From Glycomyces sambucus (GTDB lineage: Bacteria; Actinomycetota; Actinomycetes; Mycobacteriales; Micromonosporaceae), in NCBI RefSeq assembly GCF_900102815.1, contig NZ_FNGF01000003.1, forward strand, positions 248,001 through 312,000: DNA of 64,000 bases. The letters run 5' to 3'. The position numbers were made by a program, and so were the translations under genes. This document shows, in pieces, positions 54,170 to 62,514 of this stretch; the first letter of the stretch is position 1; each line of letters opens with the position of its first letter. The notes below the pieces were generated by a model, which was given only the letters and a program-made list of their open reading frames with translations, was not told the DNA's origin and ran no database searches.

Positions 54170-54856
54170 GTGACCCGCGTGCTCGTAGTTGAAGACGAGG
54201 AATCGTTCTCCGATGCCCTCTCCTACATGCTCCGCAAGGAGGGCTTCGAGGTGGCGGTCGCCGCCGACGGCGACGCCGCCATCAAGGAGTACGAGCGCGC
54301 CGGCGCCGACGTGGTCCTGCTCGACCTGATGCTGCCGGAGAAGTCCGGCACCGAGGTCTGCCGGGAGCTGCGCGCCAACTCGAACGTGCCGATCATCATG
54401 GTCACGGCCCGGGACTCCGAGGTCGACAAGGTGGTGGGCCTGGAGCTGGGCGCCGACGACTACATCACCAAGCCGTACTCCTCGCGCGAGCTGGTGGCCC
54501 GCATACGGGCCGTGCTGCGCCGCTCGGCCGAGCCCGACGACCCGATCGTCACGGTCCTGGAGGCCGGGCCGGTGCGCATGGACGTGGACCGCCACACCGT
54601 CACCGTCGGCGGCGGCGACGTGCAGCTCCCGCTCAAGGAGTTCGAGCTGCTGGAGATGCTGCTGCGCAACGCCGGGCGCGTGCTCACCCGCGGCCAGCTC
54701 ATCGACCGCGTCTGGGGCGCGAACTACGTGGGCGACACCAAGACCCTCGACGTGCACGTCAAGCGCCTGCGCTCCAAGATCGAGCCGGAGCCGGGCAAGC
54801 CGCGCCACCTCGTCACGGTCCGCGGCCTCGGCTACAAGTTCGACCCGCACGCGTAG
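54170..54856 (+). CDS. regX3: Response regulator RegX3
   Basis: A 228-aa OmpR/PhoB-family regulator: receiver with D52 (VVLLDLMLPEKSG), T and K (VTARD, ITKPYS), and a winged-helix domain ending RHLVTVRGLGYKFD. Partner of SenX3. No phoU or pst genes are in the window. Confidence 0.95.
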   Translation: MTRVLVVEDEESFSDALSYMLRKEGFEVAVAADGDAAIKEYERAGADVVLLDLMLPEKSGTEVCRELRANSNVPIIMVTARDSEVDKVVGLELGADDYITKPYSSRELVARIRAVLRRSAEPDDPIVTVLEAGPVRMDVDRHTVTVGGGDVQLPLKEFELLEMLLRNAGRVLTRGQLIDRVWGANYVGDTKTLDVHVKRLRSKIEPEPGKPRHLVTVRGLGYKFDPHA

Positions 54857-54925
54857 CCGTTCACCCCGGGTTCACCCGGGCCCGAACCCTATGACAACGC
54901 TTGCCGGACGGGATAGGGTGCACTG

Positions 54926-55918
54926 GTGACCTACCTTCCCGCGGACGACCGCTACGAGTCCATGCCCTACCGCCGCTCCGGACGCAGCGGCCTCAGACTG
55001 CCCGCGATCTCGCTCGGCCTGTGGCACAACTTCGGCCACACCCGGCCGCTGGAGACCCAGCGGGCGATCGTGCGGCGCGCCTTCGACCTCGGCGTGACCC
55101 ACTTCGACCTCGCCAACAACTACGGCCCGCCCGCCGGGAGCGCCGAGGAGAACTTCGGCCGCCTCCTCGCCTCCGACCTCAAGGCGTACCGGGACGAGAT
55201 CGTCGTCTCCTCCAAGGCGGGCTACTACATGTGGCCCGGCCCGTACGGCGAGTGGGGCTCGCGCAAGTACCTCGTGTCCTCGCTCGACCAGTCGCTCCAG
55301 CGCCTGGGCCTGGACTACGTCGACGTGTTCTACCACCACCGGCCCGACCCGGACACGCCGCTGGAGGAGACCATGGCCGCCCTCGACGCGATCGTGCGCT
55401 CGGGCAAGGCCCTGTACATCGGCGTCTCCAACTACACGTCCGAGCAGGTCAGGGCCGCCTCCGCGATCCTGCGCGACCTCGGCACGCCGCTGCTCGTCGA
55501 CCAGCCGCGCTACTCGATGTTCGACCGCCGCATCGAGGACGACCGCCTGCTCGACGCGCTGGAGGAGGCCGGCGCCGGCTGCATCGTGTTCAGCCCGCTA
55601 GAGCAGGGCGTCCTCACCGACCGGTACCTCAAGGGCGTCCCCGCCGACTCCCGCGCCGCCACCAGCGTCTTCCTCAACGAGGACCGCCTCGACGACGCGA
55701 CCATGGCGAAGGTCCGGGCCCTGAACGAGATCGCGTCGGCCCGCGGCCAGTCCCTCGCGCAGACCGCCCTCGCCTGGGCCCTGCGCGACCCGCGCATGAC
55801 CAGCGTCATCATCGGCGCGAGCAGCGTCGCGCAGCTCGAGGCCAACGTCGCCGCGACGGCGAACCTCGGCTTCACGGCCGACGAACTCGCCGCGATCGAC
55901 GCCGCCTCCATCGGATAG
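54926..55918 (+). CDS. Aldo/keto reductase, YghZ (L-glyceraldehyde 3-phosphate reductase)-like
   Basis: A 330-aa NADPH-dependent reductase. Catalytic tetrad candidates D and Y in FDLANNYGP, K in SSKAGYYMWPGPYGEWGSRKY and H in DVFYHHRPD; the GYYMWPGPYG insertion marks the YghZ/Kv-beta-like subgroup. GTG start. A 13-bp terminator follows. Confidence 0.9.
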   Translation: MTYLPADDRYESMPYRRSGRSGLRLPAISLGLWHNFGHTRPLETQRAIVRRAFDLGVTHFDLANNYGPPAGSAEENFGRLLASDLKAYRDEIVVSSKAGYYMWPGPYGEWGSRKYLVSSLDQSLQRLGLDYVDVFYHHRPDPDTPLEETMAALDAIVRSGKALYIGVSNYTSEQVRAASAILRDLGTPLLVDQPRYSMFDRRIEDDRLLDALEEAGAGCIVFSPLEQGVLTDRYLKGVPADSRAATSVFLNEDRLDDATMAKVRALNEIASARGQSLAQTALAWALRDPRMTSVIIGASSVAQLEANVAATANLGFTADELAAIDAASIG

Positions 55919-55938
55919 CAAGGCCCGCAACGACTCCC

Positions 55939-55967
55939 GCGGGACCGCCGACCTTCGGCGGTCCCGC
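55939..55967 (+). terminator. Terminator after aldo/keto reductase
   Basis: A 13-bp perfect stem GCGGGACCGCCGA/TCGGCGGTCCCGC with loop CCT. Confidence 0.85.
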
Positions 55968-56054
55968 GCTTCGTACCTCGGTATGACTTCCGTCCGGTGG
56001 AATCTCCCCCGCGAAGGGGAAGCGACCGGCCCGGTCATTTCATACGATTCGTGC

Positions 56055-56552
56055 ATGACCGCTCCACGGACCGCCCTCCGCCCGCCCCAGCACCGCTTCG
56101 ACCCCCGCACCGTGCCCTGGTGGCGCGTGCAGTGGCTCATCACCACCGCCGTCCCGGTCGTGCCGCTGGCGGTCCTGGGCCTCCTCATCCCGCCCGCCCG
56201 GCTGTGGCTCCTCGGCCCGGCCGCCGTGATCCTCGTGCTCGGCCTCGCCTCGGCGCTCGCGCTGCCCGTGTGGTGGCACCGCGTGCACCGCTGGGAGGTC
56301 ACCGACACCGCCGTCTACACCCTGACCGGGTACTTCTGGCGCACCTGGCGGATCGCCCCGATGTCGCGCATCCAGACCGTCGACACCACCCAGGGCCCGG
56401 TCCAGCGCTCCTTCGGACTGTCCACCGTGATCGTCACGACCGCGTCCTCCGCGGGCGCGGTGAAACTCGAAGGGCTCGACCAGGACGAGGCGTCGGCGCT
56501 GGCCGAGCGCCTCACCGAGCTCACCGACGCCACCCCCGGGGACGCGACGTGA
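56055..56552 (+). CDS. PH-domain membrane protein, YdbS-like
   Basis: A 165-aa protein: two membrane segments (about 32-53 and 56-76) and a bacterial PH domain (YTLTGYFWRTWRIAPMSRIQTVDTTQGPVQRSFGLSTVIV). The ATG at 56055 begins before the first membrane segment. GTGA overlap with the next gene. The pair YdbS-YdbT is known in Bacillus, linked to bacteriocin resistance. Confidence 0.88.
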   Translation: MTAPRTALRPPQHRFDPRTVPWWRVQWLITTAVPVVPLAVLGLLIPPARLWLLGPAAVILVLGLASALALPVWWHRVHRWEVTDTAVYTLTGYFWRTWRIAPMSRIQTVDTTQGPVQRSFGLSTVIVTTASSAGAVKLEGLDQDEASALAERLTELTDATPGDAT

Positions 56553-58099
56553 GCGAGCAGCAGATCCACGGACCCCAAGCGCCCGAGGGCGATCCGGTCG
56601 AGACCGGCGAGCCCTGGCGCAAGCTCCACCCCGCCGGCATCAAGGTCACCGTCCTGTACATGCTTGGCGTCGTGGTCGCCGCCGGCGTGCCCGTCGCCAT
56701 CGGCATCGGCTCCGGACCGGGCCTGCTCATCGCGCTCGCGTTCGTCGTGCCCGGCGCCCTCCTCGTCTTCGGCGCGGTCGTCGTCTACGAGATGATCCGG
56801 CTGCGGATCACCAGGTACCGCGTCACCGGCCAGCGCGTGGAGATGCACACCGGGGTCCTGTTCAAGACCCGCCGCTCGCTCATGCGCGAGCGCATCCGTT
56901 CGGTCGACCTGAGCGCCAACCCGCTCGAACGCGTCTTCGGCCTCGCCAAGGTGAAGGTCGGCACCGGCGAGACCGGCAGCGGCTCGGGGTCGACGAGCGA
57001 GCAGACGCTCACCCTCGACTCCGTCGACCGCGAGGAGGCCGAACGGCTCCGCGGCGAACTGCTGCGCCGCGCCGCCGTCGAAGCGGGCGAGGACGGCGAG
57101 CAGCGGCTGGCCACGTGGGAGCCCGGCTGGCTCAAGTACGCGCCGCTGTCGTTCCTGACGCCGATGCTCGCGGGCGCCGCGGTCGGCGCGGTCTTCCAGG
57201 TCGCGGACTGGTTCGGCAAGGGCGGCCTGCCCGTCGAGATCGTCGGCGGCCTCGTGGAGGACCACGGCGCGTGGACGGTGCTCGGGCTCGGCCTGGTCGG
57301 CCTGCTCCTGCTGGGGGCGGTCGCGAGCCTCGCGCTCCAGGGCGAGGCGTGGTGGGCCCACCGGCTCGACCGCGAGCCGGGCGGGACGCTGCGCGTGCGC
57401 CGCGGGCTGCTCGTCGCGCGGTCGCTCAGCCTGGAGGAGGAGCGCATCCGCGGCATCGAGATCGTGGAGCCGCTCGGGGTCCGGTCGGCGGGCGCGGGCC
57501 GGCTCGACGTGGTCGCGATCGGCCTGAAGACCGACGAGCAGGGCAGCGACCTGAGCACCCTGGTGCCGGCCGCGCCGCTCCCCGCGGTGACCGCCGCGGC
57601 GGCGTCGGTGATCGGCCCGGTCGACTGCGCGCTCGCTCCGCATCCGCGGACGGCGCGGGCGCGGCGGCTGCGCTGGGCCGTCGTCGCGGTCGCGGTGCTG
57701 GTCGCCGCGGGGGTCGTGCCGCACCTGCTGTGGTCGCTCCCGGCGCTGCTCAGCGCCGCGATCGTGCTGGCGGCGGTGCTGGGTTCGGCGTTCGCGCTGT
57801 GGACGGCCGTCGACTCGTACCGGTCCCTGGGACACGCGCTCACCGGCCGCCACCTGGTGTCGCGGCGCGGCAGCACCCGGCGTGCCACCGTCCACCTCGA
57901 CCGGGCGGGGATCATCGGCTGGCGGATCACGCAGTCGGTGTTCCAGCGGCGCATGGGCCTGATGACGCTCGACGCGACCACCGCGGCGGGCAAGGGCCAC
58001 TACGCGGTGATCGACGCCGACGAGCACGAGATCCTCGACTTCGCGGACGAGGCGGTGCCGGACCTGCTGCAGCCCTTCCTGGTCCGGTCAGCGGAATGA
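56549..58099 (+). CDS. PH-domain membrane protein, YdbT-like
   Basis: A 516-aa protein with three bPH_2 domains: RYRVTGQRVEMHTGVLF then SIRSVDLSANPLERVFGLAKVKV; a middle one with LDREPGGTLRVRRGLLVARS; and a C-terminal one ending ITQSVFQRRMGLMTLDA. Six membrane segments in pairs. Partner of the preceding gene. It overlaps the convergent reductase gene by 12 bp. Confidence 0.88.
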   Translation: MSEQQIHGPQAPEGDPVETGEPWRKLHPAGIKVTVLYMLGVVVAAGVPVAIGIGSGPGLLIALAFVVPGALLVFGAVVVYEMIRLRITRYRVTGQRVEMHTGVLFKTRRSLMRERIRSVDLSANPLERVFGLAKVKVGTGETGSGSGSTSEQTLTLDSVDREEAERLRGELLRRAAVEAGEDGEQRLATWEPGWLKYAPLSFLTPMLAGAAVGAVFQVADWFGKGGLPVEIVGGLVEDHGAWTVLGLGLVGLLLLGAVASLALQGEAWWAHRLDREPGGTLRVRRGLLVARSLSLEEERIRGIEIVEPLGVRSAGAGRLDVVAIGLKTDEQGSDLSTLVPAAPLPAVTAAAASVIGPVDCALAPHPRTARARRLRWAVVAVAVLVAAGVVPHLLWSLPALLSAAIVLAAVLGSAFALWTAVDSYRSLGHALTGRHLVSRRGSTRRATVHLDRAGIIGWRITQSVFQRRMGLMTLDATTAAGKGHYAVIDADEHEILDFADEAVPDLLQPFLVRSAE

Positions 58100-59311
58100 C
58101 CGGAGCGCGTCCTCTCCGGGCGGGGTGTCGGCGCGGATCAGGGCCTCGATGTCGCCCGCGCGGTCCCAGGTGTTGACGGCCATGCCCGCGAGGACGCGCC
58201 CGTCCTTGGTCCAGAACGCGGCGAACTCCAGGGACGCGATATCCCCGGAGACCACGACGGTGTCGTAGGCGTCGGGCCCGGCGACGAAGCCGACGTACTC
58301 CATGCCGAGGTCGTACTGGTCGGTGAAGAAGTACGGGAGCTTGTCGAAGGCCGCGTCGGACCCGAGGACGGCCTTCGCGGCGTGCACGCCCGTGTCGATG
58401 GCGGTCTGCCAGTGCTCGACGCGGACGGGGCGGCCGTAGTGCGGGTAGGGCGCGCTCGCGATGTCGCCCGCGGCCCAGACGTCGGGGTCGCTGGTGCGGA
58501 GAGCGGCGTCGACGGCGACGCCGCCGCCGAGGTCGCGGCCGCGCAGTTCGAGGCCGCCGGCGGCGGCGAGTCCGGTGTTGGGGGCGACGCCGACCGCGAC
58601 GAGCACCAGGTCGGCCTCGACGCGTTCGCCGTCGGTGGTCTCGACACCGACGGCGCGGCCGTCCTCGCCGAGGATCTTCGCGATCTGGGTGCGCCGCCGC
58701 AGGTCCACGCCTTGGTCGAGGTGGAGTTGGGCGAACACGAGGCCCATCTCGGGGCCGAGGACCCGTTCGAGGGGCTGGGCGCCCATGCCGAACAGGGTCA
58801 CGTCGCGGCCGAGCTGGCGCGCGGAGGCGGCGACCTCCATGCCGATCCAGCCGTCGCCGACGATGGCGACGCGGCCGTTCCCGCCCGTGAGCCGGGCGTT
58901 GAGCAGGTCGGCGTCCTCGACGGTGCGGAGCAGGTGGACGCCGCGCAGGTCGGCGCCGGGCACGGGCAGGGCCCTGGGGGTGGCGCCGGTGGCGAGGACG
59001 AGCTTCGCGTAGTCGAGGGTGCTCCCGTCGGCGAGCGCGAGCCGGTGCGCGGCGGTGTCGAGGCCGGTGGCGGGGACGCCGGTGCGCAGGTCGGCGTGGT
59101 GGCGGTACCAGTCCTCGTCGACGGTGAAGAGCGCGGAGCGGTCGGCGTCGCCGCGCAGGTAGTCCTTGGACAGCGGCGGCCGCTCGTAGGGCCGGTGGGG
59201 TTCTCCGGCGACGATGACGAGGTCGCCGCCGTACCCCTCGTCGCGGAGCGTCTGCGCCGCTTTGGCAGCGGCGAGGCCACCTCCGGCGATGACGATCGGT
59301 GCTTCGCTCAT
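58088..59311 (-). CDS. FAD-dependent ferredoxin reductase-like oxidoreductase
   Basis: A 407-aa flavoprotein (rubredoxin/putidaredoxin reductase type): GGGLAAAKAAQTLR FAD motif at about 10-25, RPYERPPLSKDYL, NAD(P)-binding VGDGWIGMEVAAS, and the C-terminal VWAAGDIASA. It likely feeds electrons from NAD(P)H to a ferredoxin for an oxygenase. No ferredoxin is seen next to it; the truncated reductase at 1342 is unrelated. Confidence 0.93.
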   Translation of the reverse strand: MSEAPIVIAGGGLAAAKAAQTLRDEGYGGDLVIVAGEPHRPYERPPLSKDYLRGDADRSALFTVDEDWYRHHADLRTGVPATGLDTAAHRLALADGSTLDYAKLVLATGATPRALPVPGADLRGVHLLRTVEDADLLNARLTGGNGRVAIVGDGWIGMEVAASARQLGRDVTLFGMGAQPLERVLGPEMGLVFAQLHLDQGVDLRRRTQIAKILGEDGRAVGVETTDGERVEADLVLVAVGVAPNTGLAAAGGLELRGRDLGGGVAVDAALRTSDPDVWAAGDIASAPYPHYGRPVRVEHWQTAIDTGVHAAKAVLGSDAAFDKLPYFFTDQYDLGMEYVGFVAGPDAYDTVVVSGDIASLEFAAFWTKDGRVLAGMAVNTWDRAGDIEALIRADTPPGEDALRSFR

Positions 59312-59429
59312 GTGCGTCTCCTCGCGGTCGACGGGGCCGTGCGGTGCGGCCCCTGCGGACGGCCGGTTCTCATGCCGCACGGGTGACCCGGGAGGGCCCG
59401 CGCACACCCGTCCGGCGCGGTTTTCCGCT

Positions 59430-60173
59430 CTAGGTCCAGCCGCGGCGGATGGGCCGGGTGGCCTGGGTGGGCTCCTTGTCGCGGGAGCGGTAGACGACGT
59501 AGGGGCGGAAGAGGTACCAGACGGGGGCGCTGAAGGCGTGGACGAGGCGGGTGAAGGGGAAGAGCGCGAAGAGGGCGAGGCCGATGAGGGCGTGGAGTTT
59601 GAAGGCGCCGGTGGCGGCGGCCATGGCGGCGACGTCGGGCTGGAGGACGAAGACGCTGCGGAACCAGGGGGAGACGGTCTCGCGGTAGTCGGCCTCGTGA
59701 GCGCCGGTGAGGCCGGCGGCGGCGCTGAGGAGGGTGGTGGCGAGGCCGGCGAGGATCGCGGCGACGAGGACGAGGTACATGACCTTGTCGTTGGCGGTGG
59801 TGGCGCTGAAGACGGGGCCGGTGGTGCGGCGGCGCCAGATGAGGAGGGCGATGCCGCCGAGGGTGGTCACGCCCGCGACGGCGCCGAGGGAGAGGGCGGT
59901 GGCGTGGTACATGTCGTTGGTGATGCCGACGGCGTCGGTCCAGGTCTCGGGGACGAGCAGGCCGACGACGTGCCCGATGACCACCACGAGGAGTCCGAAG
60001 TGGAACACGGGGCTGGCGATGCGCAGGAGCCGGGACTCGTAGAGCTGCGAGGAGCGGGTGGTCCAGCCGAAGCGGTCGTAGCGGTAGCGCCAGAGGGTGC
60101 CGCCGACGAGGACGGCGATGACGACGTAGGGCAGTGCGCCCCAGAGCATGTAGTCGAGGACGGTCGGGTTCAT
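59430..60173 (-). CDS. narI: Respiratory nitrate reductase gamma subunit
   Basis: A 247-aa membrane cytochrome b with five segments; heme-ligand His pairs in VFHFGLLVVVIGHVVGLLV and KLHALIGLALFALFPFTRLVHAF. It takes electrons from menaquinol. Last gene of narGHJI; overlaps narJ (60170-60173). Confidence 0.95.
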   Translation of the reverse strand: MNPTVLDYMLWGALPYVVIAVLVGGTLWRYRYDRFGWTTRSSQLYESRLLRIASPVFHFGLLVVVIGHVVGLLVPETWTDAVGITNDMYHATALSLGAVAGVTTLGGIALLIWRRRTTGPVFSATTANDKVMYLVLVAAILAGLATTLLSAAAGLTGAHEADYRETVSPWFRSVFVLQPDVAAMAAATGAFKLHALIGLALFALFPFTRLVHAFSAPVWYLFRPYVVYRSRDKEPTQATRPIRRGWT

Positions 60174-60790
60174 GTCGCGGCTCCGATCTTGGCGGGCATG
60201 CCCAGGGGGACCCTGCCGAACGGGTCGAGTCCTACGTCTTCGGCGGGTGGGCCGGCGGCGGCCAGGCGGGCGGCCTCGCGGCGGGCTTCGTCGGGGGGCG
60301 GGAGGGTTGCGGCCACGGCGTCGAGGACAGCGGCGTACGGGCCGCCGGCGAGGGCGGCGCGCAGGAGCTCGATGCCGGGCTGGAAGCGGACGAGGAGCCG
60401 TTCGCCCTCCTCCCGGTTCCCTCGCGCGGCGAATTCGAGGACCACTGCCAGGTGGTCGGGCAGTTCGGCGGCGTCGAGTCTCCAGCCGCAGGCGCCATAG
60501 ATCTCCTTGATGCGGGCGAGGGCGTGCCCGCGCCTGCGGGTGTCGCCGTCGGTGTAGTAGGTCAGGTGGAGCGCCCTGCGGCGCTTGAGGTCGAAGGTGC
60601 GGACGTACTCGCCGCCGAGCTCGAGGTCGGTGCGGGCGGCGGCGTAGGCGCAGAACGCGGTCAGCGCCTCGCGGGCCTCGCCGGGAGGGAGTTCGGCGAC
60701 GGCGGCCCGCACGAGCGGGAGGCGGTCGCGGAAGCCCTGGTCGGGGTAGCACAGGAGCATGGCGGCGGCCTGGCGGATCACGTCGTTCAC
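60170..60790 (-). CDS. narJ: Nitrate reductase assembly chaperone NarJ
   Basis: A 206-aa helical chaperone that guides molybdenum-cofactor insertion into NarG; CYPDQGFRDRL, the YVRTFDLKRRRALHLTYYTDGDTRRRG signature. The GTG start overlaps narH. Confidence 0.94.
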   Translation of the reverse strand: MNDVIRQAAAMLLCYPDQGFRDRLPLVRAAVAELPPGEAREALTAFCAYAAARTDLELGGEYVRTFDLKRRRALHLTYYTDGDTRRRGHALARIKEIYGACGWRLDAAELPDHLAVVLEFAARGNREEGERLLVRFQPGIELLRAALAGGPYAAVLDAVAATLPPPDEARREAARLAAAGPPAEDVGLDPFGRVPLGMPAKIGAAT

Positions 60791-62514
60791 TTGGGCTCCC
60801 CGCTGCCTTCGAGGTACTTGCCGTCGCTCGTGTTCTGGTCGGCCGCATCCCGTTCCCTGTCGGGGAACAGCCCCGGCGGGCGGCCGTTGCCGTCCCAGTT
60901 GAGGAGGTTGAAGCGGCGGGCCGGTCCGGAGCGGCCGTCGCTGGTCTGGCGGTCGCGCAGGGCGTGGAAGTTCTCGACCGAGGCCGGCTGCGGCCTCCCG
61001 GACGCCTCGCCGAAGGGGACGGCGCCGCCCATGCCGCCCATGCCGGGGCCGCCCTCGAAGTCGAGGCTGCACCCGATCTCGTCGATGACGCCCCGGTCGG
61101 CCTCGTCGACGCCGTACGCGGTGGGGATGACGTACCGGTCGTCGTACTTGGCGATCGCGAGCAGCCGGTACATCGCCTCGATGTCGGCGCCGGTCATGCC
61201 GACCGCCTCGGCGATCGACTCGTCGGGCTCCTGCCCGAGGTTGATGCGGCGCATGTAGGAGCGCATCGCGGCGAGCTTCGCGAGGACGCGCTTGACCGGC
61301 TCGGGGTCGCCCGCGGTGAACAGCTCCGCGAGGTACTCGACGGGGATGCGGAGGGTGTCGATGGCCGCGAACAGGTTCCCGGGGTCCTCCCCGTCGTGCC
61401 CGGTCTCGCTGAGCGCGTCGACCACCGGCGAGAGCGGCGGGATGTACCAGACCATCGGCATGGTCCGGTACTCCGGGTGCAGCGGCAGCGCGACCTCGAA
61501 GTGCTTGGCGAGCCGGTACACCGGGGACTTGCGCGCCGACTCCAGCCAGCGCTCGGGGATGCCGTCGCGGAGCGCCGCGGCGGCCACCTCGGGGTCGTCG
61601 GGGTCGAGGAAGACGTCGAGCTGGGCGGGGTAGAGGTCGTGCTCGTCCTTGACGGCGGCCGCTCTGCCGACCCGTTCGACGTCGTAGAGGACGACGCCGA
61701 GGTAGCGCAGGCGGCCCACGCAGGTCTCGGAGCAGACGGTGGGCATGCCGACCTCGACGCGCGGGTAGCAGAGCGTGCACTTCTCGGCCTTGCCGGTCTT
61801 GTGGTTGAAGTAGACCTTCTTGTAGGGGCAGCCGGTGACGCACATGCGCCAGCCGCGGCACTTGTCCTGGTCGACCAGGACGATGCCGTCCTCGGCTCGC
61901 TTGTACATGGCGCCGGAGGGGCAGGAGGCGACGCAGCTGGGGTTGAGGCAGTGCTCGCAGATGCGCGGCAGGTAGAACATGAACGCCTGCTCGTACTCGA
62001 ACCTGACCTTGTCGCCGATCTTCTGCACGATCGGGTCGTTCGACGCCAGCTCTTCGCCGCCGGCGAGGTCGTCGTCCCAGTTGGCGCTCCACGTGATGGG
62101 CATGGGCTCGCCGGTGAGGAGCGAGCGCGGCCGCGCGCCGGGGATGTCGTCGCCCAGCGGCGCGGTGACGAGGTGCTCGTAGTCGTACGTCCAGGGCTCG
62201 TAGTAGTCCTGGATGGCGGGCATCTTCGGGTTGGCGAAGATCGTGGCGAGTTTCTTGAGGCGCCCGCCCGCGCGGGGCTTGAGGCGCCCGGCGGCGGTGC
62301 GCTTCCACCCGCCCTGCCAGCGCTCCTGGTCCTCGTGGCGGCGCGGGTAGCCCTGGCCGGGGCGGGTCTCGACGTTGTTGAACCACACGTACTCGACGCC
62401 GGAGCGGTTGGTCCACGCCTGCTTGCACGTGACCGAGCACGTGTGGCAGCCGATGCACTTGTCGAGGTTCATCACCATGGCGACCTGGGCCATGACCTTG
62501 CCGATGCGTGCCAT
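60787..62514 (-). CDS. narH: Nitrate reductase beta subunit
   Basis: A 575-aa iron-sulfur protein: CIGCHTCSVTCKQAW near residue 19, then CEHCLNPSCVASCPSG, CRGWRMCVTGCPYKK and CTLCYPR, giving one 3Fe-4S and three 4Fe-4S clusters. It passes electrons from NarI to NarG on the inner face of the membrane. Start ATG overlaps the narG stop. Confidence 0.96.
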   Translation of the reverse strand: MARIGKVMAQVAMVMNLDKCIGCHTCSVTCKQAWTNRSGVEYVWFNNVETRPGQGYPRRHEDQERWQGGWKRTAAGRLKPRAGGRLKKLATIFANPKMPAIQDYYEPWTYDYEHLVTAPLGDDIPGARPRSLLTGEPMPITWSANWDDDLAGGEELASNDPIVQKIGDKVRFEYEQAFMFYLPRICEHCLNPSCVASCPSGAMYKRAEDGIVLVDQDKCRGWRMCVTGCPYKKVYFNHKTGKAEKCTLCYPRVEVGMPTVCSETCVGRLRYLGVVLYDVERVGRAAAVKDEHDLYPAQLDVFLDPDDPEVAAAALRDGIPERWLESARKSPVYRLAKHFEVALPLHPEYRTMPMVWYIPPLSPVVDALSETGHDGEDPGNLFAAIDTLRIPVEYLAELFTAGDPEPVKRVLAKLAAMRSYMRRINLGQEPDESIAEAVGMTGADIEAMYRLLAIAKYDDRYVIPTAYGVDEADRGVIDEIGCSLDFEGGPGMGGMGGAVPFGEASGRPQPASVENFHALRDRQTSDGRSGPARRFNLLNWDGNGRPPGLFPDRERDAADQNTSDGKYLEGSGEPK